The notes under the pieces: generated by a model
Seen by the model: the letters and a program-made list of their open reading frames with translations, nothing else
What the model was told of the DNA's origin: nothing
Databases searched by the model: none
Shown: positions 33,896 through 45,481 of the stretch, piece after piece
How the letters are laid out: each line of letters starts with the position of its first letter
Position numbering within the stretch: the first letter of the stretch is position 1
Translations under genes and position numbers: made by a program
Source: Lytechinus pictus
Taxonomy: Eukaryota; Echinodermata; Echinoidea; Temnopleuroida; Toxopneustidae
Direction: 5' to 3'
Length of the DNA: 64,000 nt
Assembly: GCF_037042905.1 (NCBI RefSeq)
Contig: NC_087249.1
Location: forward strand, 39,887,401 to 39,951,400

Positions 33896-34388
33896 AAATC
33901 TGTAAAGAGATGGACATATTAGTGTACAATTAAAAAAAAATCACATCCTTATTTGACATACCCTTTATTCACCCTGCCCCCCCCCCCTCCTCCGCTCCTC
34001 TGACTTCCTTTTAAAATATATTTTAAAGGAAGTCGGGTAACATTATTACTCAAGTTATGGGGTCAATGTGGGGGGGGGGGGGGCAACATGACCTATAGCA
34101 TAGCTAGACGCCATTTTTCCTCAAATTGAATGGGGATAACATTGAATCGACTCAAACCCGGCTTTCTTCTGATCCTTTTTGATACCCTCTCTTCTCTCTC
34201 TTTGTTTTTGTCTGTATTGCTTTCCCCCTTGGCCCTTTTCCTTTTCTTTAAATGCCGCTCATGGCCCCATTTTATAAAAAGTATATGATCTAGTTGGAAT
34301 ATCATCTTTCATTGGAAGAGCCAATCAAAAAGCTGATTTTTTTCTGTTAAGCGCCTGTCTATCATATAATTTTTTCTTAAATGAGGCC
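33896..34388. other. Intergenic DNA with low-complexity tracts
   Basis: C run at 33978-33987 and G run at 34071-34083. A palindrome lies at 34001-34033: GACTTCCTTT and AAAGGAAGTC around TAAAATATATTTT. No gene is seen. Confidence 0.45.
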
Positions 34389-35053
34389 CCCGGGGGGGGG
34401 GGGGGCGGGGCACTCCCATTGACGATTGGATATCATGCGTGTCCAAAGAAACACGTAAAACGGGCCGATTGCACGAAAGGGTCTTTGCAAGAACCGTACC
34501 GTGTTGCCCATATAATGATGCGCCATGTGAAACGCATTTTAAATTACCTACAAACACATTTTATTCATCCAAAAATCAAAAATCTTTGTTTATAAAATGA
34601 TGTGATATATCATGAAATAGAAATTGATTTAAATGCTAGCTAACAAAAATTTGTTTATCATACATTTCAGAAATATCCCGCATACGTACAGTGCATCATA
34701 AAAGATGGGCGACACCCACGAAAGACGGTCCTTGGAAAGGCGTGCATAAATTATATCGGCCCCAAGGTATCTATTTCAAGAGATCTGCCACGTTACGTAG
34801 TACGTAATAAGGGTGTCAAAAACACTAAAATGCTGAAATTCGCAAGGAAAACTATACGTGTTTATCCAATTAACAAAAAAAGACTTTATGGAATACTTGA
34901 AAAAAAGGGTACCTCTTTGTCTCCAATACTTGTTAAGGGTAGGATTTTACACGCCAATATTAAGGGGTGCATTTTCAGAACAATACCCGTTTAGCTTGCT
35001 TTTCGAAACCCCATGGATGCGCATGATATCCACTCGTCAATGGAAGTGCCCCC
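34389..35053. mobile_element. hAT-like non-autonomous element (family B, copy 2), interrupted by a MITE
   Basis: It starts CCCGGGGGGG and has ATTGACGATTGGATATCATG near the left end. It ends with GATATCCACTCGTCAATGGA and AGTGCCCCCATGGCCCGG. Body blocks AATAAGGGTGTCAAAAACAC and TTAAGGGTAGGATTTTACAC match copies 1 and 3. The borders are less sharp than in the other copies and no clean 8-bp duplication was identified. Confidence 0.7.
34462..34762. mobile_element. MITE with GGGCCGATTGCACGAAAG ends (copy 2)
   Basis: The left end GGGCCGATTGCACGAAAGGG is intact. The right end (AAAGACGGTCCTTGGAAAG ... ATCGGCCC) is eroded. The middle shares ATGATGCGCCATGTGAAACG-like sequence with copy 1. It sits about 70 bp inside a hAT-like element. 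Confidence 0.8.
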
Positions 35054-35709
35054 ATGGCCCGGCTGGGAGCGGGGCTGCTTTCCCCAAAGTTTTCCTTGGG
35101 GGTGCTGCGTTTATTATTTCTTATTCCATAGGCAGCACCCCCATGAATTCTCGATGGTATGACAAAATGGAGAAATGTAACCCAAATGACCAACATTTTT
35201 TTTTACAGAAACCTTTTTTTTTTCAAAGTCACATCAGCACCCCCACTAAAAAAAAATCATTCCCAGCTAGGGCCCTGCATGGTCCCCCCCGAATAAGGCC
35301 CATAGCAGGATTACTCATTGATCAATCTTCCCGAAGGACTCCTTTTGTAATGAAATCAACAACAGGTGAAAGTCCACTCGGTACTCCAGTTTCAATATTT
35401 ATTCTAATCATGGGACTACATTTATAAGTTCTCAGAAATAGTTTGTTACTGTATACTTTTTTACTTTTTATAGATAAAGACTCGTTACTCCCATATCAAT
35501 ATTTGTATTAATCATGGGATTGAATTCATCGGTAATCAAGTTCTCAGACAGTTTTTATACGCGTTTTCTGTCTATATGTACATATACTTCATAGATTGCC
35601 TGCATAGATCATATGTATATAGCTTTTATAGTTTACTAAAATCAAGGTTATTTGCTGACGCAATTATGCATGCAATAATACGTACTGTATGTGCTGACGT
35701 TGGAGGAAT
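35054..35709. other. Intergenic DNA
   Basis: It includes a short inverted pair GGGGGTGCTGCGTT... / ...GGCAGCACCCCC (35098-35141) and a duplicated phrase CATGGGA(C/T)T with TATCAATATTTGTATTAATC. No gene is seen. Confidence 0.4.
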
Positions 35710-35900
35710 AGGAGAAGTTGGGGGAGGAGGAGAAGGAGAAGAAGAAGAAGAAGAAGAGAAAGAAGAAGAAGAAGAAGAGGAAGAAGAATAAGAAGAGAAA
35801 GAAGAAGAACAAGAAGAAGAGAAAGAAGAAGAGAAAGGAAAAGAAGAAGAAAAAGAAAATGAAGATAAAGAAGAAGAGGAAGAAAAAGAAGAAGCAAAAA
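35710..35900. repeat. (GAA)n-rich purine tract
   Basis: About 190 bases are almost pure purine, mainly GAA and GAG triplets. The poly-Glu/poly-Lys frames on + and poly-Phe/poly-Leu frames on - are artefacts. It ends about 470 bases before the start of the LRR-Ig gene. Confidence 0.9.
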
Positions 35901-36368
35901 TTTGGCATTTTTTGTTACAAAACTACAATTTTGTTCTAGATTTAGACATAATATTCAGAAAATAATATCAAACTGTACCCTTGTCTTTTTATTTCCTTTT
36001 CTCTTTTTTTCTTTTCTTGGTCGTGCAAAATTTTGGGGGTCTATATGGCCCCAAGCCCCTTCCCCCTCCATCTGTACGCCTGTGCATTAATTGGACACCT
36101 TGATTTTATACTATTTTGTACATATTTGTAAGGTTTTTTATTGTTGAAATAAATGATTTGATTTTATTTGATTGGCTGGTACCATAGTACTTACTGAATT
36201 AAGGGGAATACACATAACAACTAAGATGAAAGTGAGAAAGGGATCTCAGTATCTCTATTGGTACTCATACTTCTTTTCTTCATTGCTAAACTTGACATCA
36301 ATCTGAAAAAAATAATGTTTTGTTGTTTGTATTTTGGATACAGATATGTGTACACAATTATTGCTTTG
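35901..36368 (+). other. Upstream region of the LRR-Ig gene
   Basis: A LINE-type 3' tail lies at about 36090-36172 (GAAATAAATGATTTGATTTTATTTG). A good splice acceptor, TTGTATTTTGGATACAG, ends at 36344. The coding exon could therefore begin at 36345 with a 24-base leader before the ATG, implying an unseen upstream noncoding exon. Confidence 0.45.
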
Positions 36369-37973
36369 ATGACAACAATGGCAGGATTCCATAAAGTATT
36401 CATCACGGGATTTCAGTTGCTCATGTATGCAGCATTTAGCTCATCGCTGGCATGGCAACATTATTGTCAATGCTCAACCTTTAGTATGCAGTCAGATAGC
36501 AGCTCTGAACTCGAGCTTCAAGGACGTTGTACCTGTCCGGAATATGGCATCATTCCTGAAAATATTCTTCAGAATATTGAGAAACTAGAGCTGGGTTACT
36601 CACAACGAGTCATCCTCAGCAGTGGCAACATTCAGAAATTCCATCAGATAAAGGATCTAAATATATCAGGCATGCAGTACATTGAGCCGGGTGGTCTTCA
36701 GGGGTTAGAGACCTTGCAGACCCTAGTCCTGTCCAACTACTACATGCGCGTCTTGGAAAGCGAGGTCTTTACTGATCTCAAATTGACAAAGCTTGTAATT
36801 GAAGGCACATCTCTAAACAAGATTCATGCTCTTGAAAACGGGACGTTTCTCGGTTTGAACAACTTAAATCGTCTTGATATGAAATGCAATGGCATCACGG
36901 ACATTTCTGAAGAGCATTTTCGCGGTCTAGAGAATCTGGGTGTCATTTATCTGAATGAGAACAAAATCACGCACATCAAAGCAGATACTTTCATCCACGC
37001 ACCAGTATTGACTGAAATACATCTATCGGATAATCAAATTTCAGAGATTCATCATCATGCATTTGATGGCTTGACAAGATTGGCGAAAGTGGTGTTGGAT
37101 GGGAACAGCATCAAAGGAATGCCTCAACCTGTGCCTGTCCCTGGATCTATGGTGGACTCTAATCATGCAAGACACGTGACCATCTTACTTGATGATAATC
37201 CACTACGATGTGACTGCCACCTGAATTGGATCGCATCCTGGCTAGATGCGGGTCAGGAGTGCCATGGGCGCTGCCTCACACCAAGCAAATGGGCCGGCTT
37301 TACCCTGGAGCATGTGTACAAAGACGGTCTACCACAGTGCCAACCGAACAACACCGTCCAGTCAGTGCAGCCGGGAAAGCAATTGGAACTTACTTGTTCC
37401 ATTACTGGTGCTTCTTGGGTGATTCCAGATGGACATACCTTCAAAGAACATGGTGATTGCCAAGATCAGTTTTGCTTAACCAACAGAGATTCTTTGGTGA
37501 TCTGGAGGACATCCCCTGAGCTATCTGGCAATTACACCTGCCTTTCTCCAGATGGTACTCGGGCGTTCTTTTACGGGGTTGATGTGGAAGAATCGAGTGC
37601 ACGTTTCTCTGTTTCAATGATTGCTGGATTCGTAGTAGGTGGATTTTTACTTTTTGTTATCACCATTGTAGCTGCATATAAGCTGCGTGCGTCAATAAAC
37701 CCACCTCCAGAACCGCAGCCTCCGGAACTGCAGCCTCCGGAACCACTGCCTCAAGAACAGCCACCTCCAGGAAACCCAGTTCGTGAAAACCCAGGTCCTG
37801 CAAACCCACCAGAAGAACATGAAGATGGTGATCAAGTTCTGCTATTGGCAGGCAAAAAGGATGGAAGCTCATCAGATTCCATGAAGAAATACAATTCCAT
37901 AGGGATAATCTACAATAAAGATTCTTTTTATCATAAGGAAAATGTCAACATCTTTTGTAGCAACTCTGCATGA
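36369..37973 (+). CDS. LRR-Ig type I transmembrane protein
   Basis: 534 residues in one exon. I start at ATG 36369 (MTTMAGFHKV); the frame stays open upstream but has no good ATG-context signal. Residues 1-28 look like a signal peptide ending ...SSLA. A Cys-rich N-cap (CQCS...CTC) comes next, then about six or seven leucine-rich repeats (about 70-265), e.g. LTEIHLSDNQISEIHHHAF. The LRR C-cap NPLRCDCHLNWIASW...C spans 277-324. One Ig-like domain has Cys343 and Cys391 (GNYTC). The TM helix is about 418-439 (IAGFVVGGFLLFVITIVAAY). The tail (440-534) is proline-rich (about 447-485), with tyrosines in KKYNSIGIIYNKDSFY. The layout resembles the neuronal and immune LRR-Ig receptors (AMIGO, LINGO, LRIT types), but the subfamily is not recognisable. 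It probably acts in cell adhesion or recognition at the plasma membrane (inference). Confidence 0.88.
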   Translation: MTTMAGFHKVFITGFQLLMYAAFSSSLAWQHYCQCSTFSMQSDSSSELELQGRCTCPEYGIIPENILQNIEKLELGYSQRVILSSGNIQKFHQIKDLNISGMQYIEPGGLQGLETLQTLVLSNYYMRVLESEVFTDLKLTKLVIEGTSLNKIHALENGTFLGLNNLNRLDMKCNGITDISEEHFRGLENLGVIYLNENKITHIKADTFIHAPVLTEIHLSDNQISEIHHHAFDGLTRLAKVVLDGNSIKGMPQPVPVPGSMVDSNHARHVTILLDDNPLRCDCHLNWIASWLDAGQECHGRCLTPSKWAGFTLEHVYKDGLPQCQPNNTVQSVQPGKQLELTCSITGASWVIPDGHTFKEHGDCQDQFCLTNRDSLVIWRTSPELSGNYTCLSPDGTRAFFYGVDVEESSARFSVSMIAGFVVGGFLLFVITIVAAYKLRASINPPPEPQPPELQPPEPLPQEQPPPGNPVRENPGPANPPEEHEDGDQVLLLAGKKDGSSSDSMKKYNSIGIIYNKDSFYHKENVNIFCSNSA

Positions 37974-38592
37974 AAAGCATCTGCTTTTCATTATCAAGAT
38001 GAAAGTTGATATGTAAATATTCATTTGCATCAAAACTATTTTGTTTAACGAACTGGCCTAAACCAGAAATGTCATGAATATTTTACATTTACATTTTCTA
38101 ATTTAGATTTTTTAACATTTTAATCAAAATTAACTGACATATATTGTAAATTATGTTTATTATACAACCGTTGATTTAAAACGAATTCATATCAACTGCT
38201 ATTAGGGGCCAATCTGAGAGATTAAAGTTACAACTTCAGGGGTGCCCAACTGTCCACATCCCCATTTTCGTCAAAGCGTTCTGTACCTAATACTCTGTTG
38301 GCCATCCTCACTATATGCAGAGTTATTTTCCTGTGCTTTGTACATGTATAGACCAGACCCATATTGCTTGTATTCAGACCTTGCATTCATTGTTATGGCA
38401 ACCAGGCTTTTGCAGGATCTCTTCTTAATTTGGAATACTCTCCATTCAAGATGCACCCAGTACTGGCGCACCTTAAAGAGAAGACTTGCCTCTTATAATT
38501 TTTCTCGTTATTCCACCTTGGAACTTAAGTTCAACTTTAAGTTACACTTAGCTGCTTGTGAAACACCTTTAGGATTGGTATATATATATATA
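37974..38592. other. 3' flank of the LRR-Ig gene and intergenic DNA
   Basis: The first part should be 3' UTR; no clear AATAAA was noted close by. A + frame at 38242-38700 shows no family pattern. A (TA)n run ends at the border of the next element. Confidence 0.4.
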
Positions 38593-39236
38593 CAGTTAAG
38601 GCCGAAAGTTTACATACACCCATGGAATTCAGTGAAATTGGTTTCTTTGCCAAACATCGTAAAATTTACTACATCTTCAGAAATAAAAATACTACCATGA
38701 CGAATTTGGTTTAAAATGAAGAGTATATTAAGCTCTTACACATTATTGGGATGCCGCTAGGATTAAAGTAAATTTCAGTTGGATTTTTTTTAAAGAAAAA
38801 AAAGTAATATTCGTGCCAAATGTATGCGATTGTTTATTATATTTTCAAACATTGTTTCATAGGAGTATATAAATGTCAAATCTATGATTTATATTACTTT
38901 TTCTATCATGATATGTCACCACTGAACAAAAAGTATAATCTGAAATGTTTGTGTTGAGAAGTAACTAGCACAAATATGAAATGTTTTTGTCAAGTTTTTA
39001 TTTCTAATTTGTCTGCAATATGAAGATTTTTTGGGGAAAAAATTGACACCTAAATATTTTTCAGCTCCTGATGACAAAGCAATGTGATGAAGGGGCATGA
39101 CATACTCATTTGTTTGATATCAAATTTGTCATGATCGCACAAATATTTTGTAAGATACAGTAAATTTTATGATGTTTGGCAAGTGTAAACTTTTCTTTGA
39201 ATTTCCTGGTTGTATGTAAACTTCTGCCCCCAACTG
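38593..39236. mobile_element. Tc1-like non-autonomous element
   Basis: The ends are CAGTTAAGGCCGAAAGTTTA and the inverse-related AAACTTCTGCCCCCAACTG, each followed inward by the ACATACACC / GGTTGTATGT words. TA flanks both sides (38591-38592, 39237-39238). This matches the Tc1-family end pattern CAGTTGAAGTCGGAAGTTTACATACAC known from fish elements. Inner inverted blocks (CCAAACATCGTAAAATTTAC, etc.) extend each arm to about 90 bp. There is no transposase frame. Confidence 0.85.
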
Positions 39237-40083
39237 TATATATCACTGAATCATTCTGCTGCGAGAATTTTTTTTTTAAAGGCCTGGTCTGGTCAGGGTT
39301 AAATATATTTATTAAGTTTGTATCGCTTGGTCTTCAAGCAGATGGTCTACTAGCAGGCGGTCTAATTTTGATCTGCCAACTTTGATACTTGATATTATTT
39401 ATTTACTTTTCTTCTGCATAACAATGTTATAAGGTAACACAAATATAACAGATGTTTGACAATAAACCAGGGCCCTGTTACGTAAAAATTTGTCATAATG
39501 ACATAAAATTATGCATAGCTTAATATGTCGTTGACATAAATTCCGTTCCACAAAATATAAGGGTAAGGGGTGATATAAATTGTATTATAAATCTAAGGAA
39601 ATATCCTATCCTCATTTAAGTAAGCATACTAACTATTATGCTTAGGCCTAGCTCTGCTTAATTCTTAAGGGTAATTTTTACGATAATCATTTTTTTATTT
39701 AAAATACGTAAAGAGTACATCGTAGCATTTGTAGGCTATCCAATGATATACAAATTATTTCAAAACTCAAAGTAAAACTCAAATATCATCAAATTAGAAA
39801 GGGCATGATAAAAAATAATTGTAAAATTACCCTTAAGTCCCTTTTTGCGGAAAGTCGCTGTTTTATGTCTTTAATTAATCACAACATAAATTTATGTCAA
39901 TCAAATGGATTTATGTCATGATTAATATCGTGATTTATGGCATAAAGCTTTAATCAACGGATTTATGTCAATATTTGTGTTTTGTCATGATTTATGCTAT
40001 ACATCATAAATCATGATATATCATGACATTAATCAATACATATACATTACTGAACATAAAATAAAATCTCATGCTGAAGACTC
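39237..40083. other. Intergenic DNA with ACATAAA repeats
   Basis: At 39470-40030 many inverted words built on TTATGTCA / TGACATAA occur, bounded by GGGCCCTGTTACGTAAAAAT on the left. It looks like an eroded palindromic element. No gene is seen. Confidence 0.4.
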
Positions 40084-40215
40084 ATGATGACGATGATGGT
40101 GATGATGATGGTGGTGATGATGACAGTGATGGTGGCGATGATGATGATAGCGATGATGATGGTGGTGATGTATGATAATGGTGATGGTGATAATGATGAT
40201 GACGAAATGGTAATG
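40084..40215. repeat. (GAT)n-type trinucleotide microsatellite
   Basis: About 130 bases of GATGATGGT-like triplets. Poly-Met and poly-Ile frames here are artefacts. Confidence 0.9.
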
Positions 40216-40561
40216 ATGGATATATATTCACCTTTCATTGAGAATTTACTGAGGAAGAAGGGAGACCTTTCTCGGTTACACACAATCCAATGAAAGAAAT
40301 CATGTATGAATCAGGGAGATATTTAAAACCTGCAGTTTTTCACTTGAAAATCAATCAACTTTCAGGGAGTCTCCCCGACAATCAGGGAGACTTGGCAGCA
40401 CTGCTAATAATCAAGGGCCTGTTTCAGAGGAGTTGCGATCAAACGGAACTCTGAAAAATCAAATGCAACTTGACTTTCAACCAATCAAAAGCATTCATTA
40501 GGGATTCGTGCTTGATATTTGAGTTGTATTTAAAATGCATATCTTTCTGCAATGGGTACCA

Positions 40562-40707
40562 GGGATCCGTTTCACAAAACTTGCCATAACAAATTTGCAA
40601 TAACAGTTAAAAGCTACCAAAATACTTCAATCTTATTGGCTGATAGCAAATTTGTTGTGGAAAATGTCCATTCGTTATTTTAGCAAGTATTTATGAAACA
40701 GGAACCA
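40562..40707. mobile_element. TTTCATAAA-ended palindromic MITE (copy 3)
   Basis: It runs from GGGATCCGTTTCACAAAACT to AGTATTTATGAAACAGGAACC, with CAATAACAGTTAAAAGCTAC and TTCAATCTTATTGGCTGATA inside. Another inverted arrangement (CCCACTTGGTCTA ... TTAGACCAAGTGG) follows at about 40729-40889. Confidence 0.75.
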
Positions 40708-40965
40708 GGTTCTCACACCATCAGGGCAAAACCCACTTGGTCTACTGCATCAACTAGGTCTAATTACTGTTTGGTCCAACTAATCACTTTACTTACGGTA
40801 GTCCACTTTCGTAAGTGAAAGAGCGGTTCTTATCATACTGACTAGGTGATGTTTATTAGACCAAGTGGATCTTCGACGAAATGGGTTTAGTAATACAAAG
40901 TTTGACGCTTGATTGTAAGAATGATTTTTAAGATCGATTACATTGATCGTGATGTGCCATCAATT

Positions 40966-41325
40966 GTACAAATAATAATACTAATAGCCAATTTTTATAA
41001 AGCGCTTTTCCCAGAATGGCTCAAAGCGCGTTACAGCATATTATTACCCCGGTCATTGGATTCATTTCAATCCCGCACGAAAAGTGCACAATTTCCACTC
41101 CCTGGGGAGCATTCCTTGCATTCATCGCAGCCTCATTATGGCGCTGGCAAAATCAAACATACAATATCTTTCGCATCCTACCGGGTACCCATTTAGCACC
41201 TGGGTCGAGAGTGGCAAAGTGTGGATTAACGCCTTGCCAAAGGACGCTAGACCGTGGTGGGATTCGAACACACGACCCTCTGTTTACAAGGCGAGAGTCA
41301 GAACCACTACACCACGGCTCTTCCA
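40966..41325 (-). repeat. tRNA-derived SINE
   Basis: On the minus strand it starts with A-box-like TGGTGTAGTGG and B-box TGTTCGAATCC, then ACTCTCGACCCAGGTGCTAA, GGGGTAATAATATGC and AAAGCGCTTTATAAAA, ending in (ATT)n. The body order is the same as in the 2816-3098 copy but with a longer middle. Confidence 0.8.
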
Positions 41326-41534
41326 CACTGTCAACTGTCCCATCAATCACCATGCTTCATATTATGTGCCCCTTGTCTTGTCTGCCGGTTTAACCTGGGG
41401 CCCGTAATACAAAACTTAGCAATGATCGTAGAACACTTTTCTATGATTGATTCCATTGACTACAATGTACAATCAATCGTGAAAATCAAGTGTACGATCA
41501 ATCGCTAACCTTTGTGTTACGGGACCCAGGTCTC
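41326..41534. other. Intergenic DNA with an eroded inverted-repeat element
   Basis: GGGGCCCGTAATACAAAACTTAG (41398) and CTTTGTGTTACGGGACCC (41511) are inverted, bounding about 130 bases with GATCGTA and TACGATC words; probably a short MITE. No gene is seen. Confidence 0.45.
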
Positions 41535-41720
41535 TTGGTGACATGACATCTGCTCCAGAGACAACTGCTCCAGGCTTCATTTCGTCCAAGATTAGGGTTA
41601 GGGTTGCAATAGGGTTTTGTATGCTATAGGTATAGGGTTGGGTTTAGCATGGGGAATAGTGGTATTTCCAGGGATGTTAAATAAAGCTGGTCGTTACTTT
41701 TTTGCGGAGCAATTGTTGGC
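41535..41720. repeat. Repeat family with TTAGGG words (copy 2, inverted)
   Basis: GGTGACATGACATCTGCTCC, TTCATTTCGTCCAAGATTAG and GGTTAGGGTTGCAATAGGG are followed by GGTATAGGGTTGG. The same order occurs, reversed, at 63744-63872 and partly at 12838-12990. Confidence 0.6.
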
Positions 41721-43150
41721 AGAGCAAGTGTCATGGAACCCTCACTTGCCTCATACATTTTCCCATTTGCACAATGAACTACACATTACACAATTCAAGA
41801 CATATGAAAGGAAGTGAGTTTTTATTGATTTCATGGTACATGGATCAGATCTTTTCATAACAATTTTGTTCAAACCAATATTACCAGTCACACTTGAATG
41901 ATGCAGAACAAAATATCACAGAGAAAAGTAAAATTAATTTACCAAAATTCAATGATTCATTGAAGGCCCCATCACAGCATTCCGAGCAAGCCTGCATTGA
42001 CAGTATCTGGCAAGTATCTCACATGCAGTTGCCTGCAGAAGCGCAGTAAACAGTAAAGTTTTGAACTTGCTCAAAACTTGGCTTACAACAAAATTACGGC
42101 ACTCGTCTTTTTTCTTAATAAATAATGATTTTCTATAATGAAAATGGAGAAAGTGGATCAATTTGCAATGGACCGTCTGCCAAACCGCGTGCCAGTTCCT
42201 ATATACCCCTTCAAACTTAAAGCAGGGGGGATGATACTGAAAATGAAAACATTCAGTATATAAACACTGGGTATGATAGAGCTCCACAAAGCAGCACAAG
42301 ATGAATCGCTCTCTGCTCCTAAATCCAATTATTAAAATCGTGGATGCGATCGAAAAAAAGACAAACATATATCAAGCTCTCTCTGGCCATCACCTTTAAA
42401 TCATTAATTACACAAATTCATCTTAACGAAAATACCAAATTCTTGCTCATAAATAATTTGAATTCTTGAATGGTCTTCCTCACCTTCTTGCCCTTTTATA
42501 TTTTCCAAGCGATTTTCAATGTTTAATTTGAGCTTTTGACTGGATGGCATAACGAAGTGAGTGAAATTAGGTGTAAGGTTGGCGAACACGATTTCAGTGT
42601 GGAAAATGTGCCTAAAATAACTTATATTTTTGTTCTGTTTTACCAATCCTTACAAGAATATCACCAGTGTATATTTCACCGACAATATTGTCTACACATC
42701 GTCATTTCTATGTGATATTGGCGCGTTGTTTCATGCTATGTTTTTTGTCGGCTACAGAAGCTTAGTTCGAAGGCAAGAATAACTGCTCCCAACCCCTTTT
42801 CCCTCCCCCTATTGTTTGAGCACCCCGCTGAATTCCAGTTGTCAATCCTGTTGGATGTGGGATGTGGATGTTCCTCACCTAGAATCTGGGTCGACACCAT
42901 TGGTGCATGACTTTTAAATACATCCCTACCTTTTAATAGCTGATATACCTCAGCTACATTTATGGTGGAAATTATTGGGAAGAAACCTTAGTTTCTCAAT
43001 ATTTTGAACAAAAATGCATAATAGATGTTGACATTGCTGGCCATCCATAGTTGCGATTGGTCCGATCAATCGCAACTCTTTGTAAGACGGGCCCCTGGAT
43101 GGCATCCTTACAATGAAAGAGGGAAGGAGAGGGGAGACTGGAATAGGATA
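41721..43150. other. Intergenic DNA
   Basis: No gene is recognised. The minus-strand frames at 41949-42368 and 42404-42646 have no family pattern and no convincing splice context. Confidence 0.4.
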
Positions 43151-44216
43151 AGAGGGACGTATTCCAGCTTGGCCGGTTTCTGACTTTGATGGGGAGATAC
43201 TAAGAACAATGCTGATGTTACAACCATCGGTAACACCTGTCGACAGAGCTCAAGCATTGATGAAGTCGTAGACAAGCTGGAGAGGGTTATAGAAAGCAAG
43301 TGGTATGGGGAGTATTAAAGACTTCCATCATGACAACTTTGAGGAGAAAATAATCTAAGTCAAAGATGAAAGAGAATTGGAAGCAGCTTAAATGCCAAGA
43401 CAGCAAATATGGAGAGTGCTAGTAAAGTGTGTGATGTCTATGACATATATTTCGGCTTGGCCGACTTCACACCTTGTTGGGAGATACTACAAACAATGCT
43501 GATGTCACCATCAGCAACATCTGTCGACAGAGCACAAATCTCTTTCGAACAAGCATCAATGAAGTCGTAGACAAGCTGGAGAAGGTGATGTAGACAAGTA
43601 CTGCATTCCAAAAGCTATCAAATCATTTCCCCGTTTCCACATGGAAATGATCATGAATTTGTCTGTCATTCAATTAGTGCAGGAATTCGATTTGACAAAC
43701 CAAAGGCCTCACTTTAAATAGGAAATCTGAAGAAAAAAATCCTTTTCAGCAGCAGCTGGTGGAGTCTCAGGGGGGGGGGCGGACAGAAGGAAACCCTCAA
43801 CAGAATAGGAAACAATTAAGAAAAGCACTGTGTAATGAGTCTCCGAAGATAAATTCATACAGCCAAGAAAAACATATTTCTTCACTCTACAGTTAGTGAA
43901 AGGGGAGGGAAGAAAAGAGACTCGAGGAGAGAAAAGAACGGGAAGAAGTAATAGACGGTAGGAACAGAGAACAATGAAAAAAGGGAAGTCGAGGACAGAT
44001 TGGAACAGGAAAAACATATTCCAGCTTGGTCAACTTCTGACTTTGATGGAAACTACTAATGAAAAGAGGACAACCCGGAACAGTTTGGACCTTGATGGGA
44101 GATGGTACGAACAACGCCAATGTCACCTTCATCGGTAACATCTGTCGGCAGAGCACCCATCTCTGACAACCCAGCGTTGATGAAGTCGTAGACAAGCTGG
44201 AGAGGGTAATTTTCCT
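43151..44216 (+). repeat. Three copies of a repeat of about 130-190 bp with a conserved reading frame
   Basis: Copies lie at about 43159-43291, 43447-43592 and 44020-44206. Each runs from TTCCAGCTTGGCCG(A/G) through TTGATGGGGAGATAC to GATGAAGTCGTAGACAAGCT and GGAGA. In one + frame all three read as GDxTNNADVT...CRQS and then ...EVVDKLE(R/K)V. Copy 3 has an in-frame stop just before its last part. I do not recognise the protein family. It could be decayed exons of a repeat protein or a non-coding repeat. Confidence 0.55.
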
Positions 44217-45481
44217 GTTTCTCATATTTCAATCAATTTTTTAATTAATATATTAAAAAAAAAATTCCAACAAAATAACCTATATGGGGTCTCTTAGATC
44301 ATTATAATGAACAGGAATTTAACACTCACTTCAATTTATGCAAATTTTCCAATTGCATACCCAGGGGCTTCACTTTTATATACGAGAAGTAGGAGTGGTA
44401 TCTATCCTAGAATATGCTAAAATACTCATTCAATATGAAATGAGGTTGTGGGTATTGAGCTTGAATGTCACCCCCCCCCCCCCTCTGAACCAAAAGTCAC
44501 TTAGGAAGAGGGGGTTTCAATTACGATGTTAAAACATAAAGATTATAGTTAATTTAAAGGTGGTAAAATATTTCCGTCTAAAATTATGATTGATATTGTT
44601 AAAATCATACTAACAAAACAACAATTTCATCATGATCATTGAAAATTACTAAAATAAGTTTTGCAATATTTTGACAACACGTTTATAAATGTATGCATGA
44701 TGTCATATGCATTGTGGATGCTAGTGACGTCATATCACTTTCACCTAGTTGTTATCATTTTTATATTTAATTACAATTATTTGAATCTTAGCCATATAAT
44801 GTAGGACTAAATGTACAGGCGGATTCATATATTGGCAGTGCCTAAAAAAAGAAGGGATAAAAAAAAGGGAAAGAGGAAAAGTGACCAAAAAAAGAAAGAA
44901 AGAAAATAAGTAGAAAATAAAAAAAGCCTTATATAATTATCAACATTCCAATGGCACTTTGCACTCCCATTCCTGGTTAAGTGAGATAATAATCTGTACA
45001 AGAAAAAAAATCCCTTTTTTTTTTTAAAGTCTAAATACACAAACTATTCCTGCGCTTCAGTTATGGATTATTTTGATTTTCAGCGTGATATGCATTCTTT
45101 TGATCACAAAAAAATTTCTCAATAGCGATCCGTATCCACTTCATCCTCTATACTCAAGCTTGAGCGCCTATAGGCAGTGGGGGTAATAAGAACATATTGT
45201 GTTAATCAAGGCCCGCTGGTACAACAGATTTTGGAACTGATGTGGCTACCCTGGATAAATATGACATTTATTATTAATAACATAAAGTCGACCATTGCAC
45301 AAAAACCATTAGCAGGGAGTGAGAAATCATGTGCTGCTATGCTGCCCTCTATCACCTTCACTCAAATATTTTGCATATTCTTTGCTACGAGACGGAAAAA
45401 GCAATTAATTTTTATATTCAGAATGAGAACAGTCTTCACTACATGTGCGAAATGTATTAGGCAGTTTGCAACAATCATAAA
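44217..45481. other. Intergenic DNA
   Basis: C run at 44470-44483. An AATAAA on the minus strand near 45270 could serve as a distant GatB poly(A) signal, but this is speculative. No gene is seen. Confidence 0.35.

Noticed and set aside
35576-35939. Glu/Lys-rich and Phe/Leu-rich frames on both strands
   Set aside because: They are artefacts of the (GAA)n tract.
36258-36368. A longer N-terminus for the LRR-Ig protein
   Set aside because: The extension begins at TTG, crosses a good splice acceptor (36344) and would bury the signal peptide; ATG 36369 is preferred.
41580-41645. Interstitial telomere
   Set aside because: The TTAGGG words are few, degenerate and embedded in a dispersed repeat with conserved flanks.
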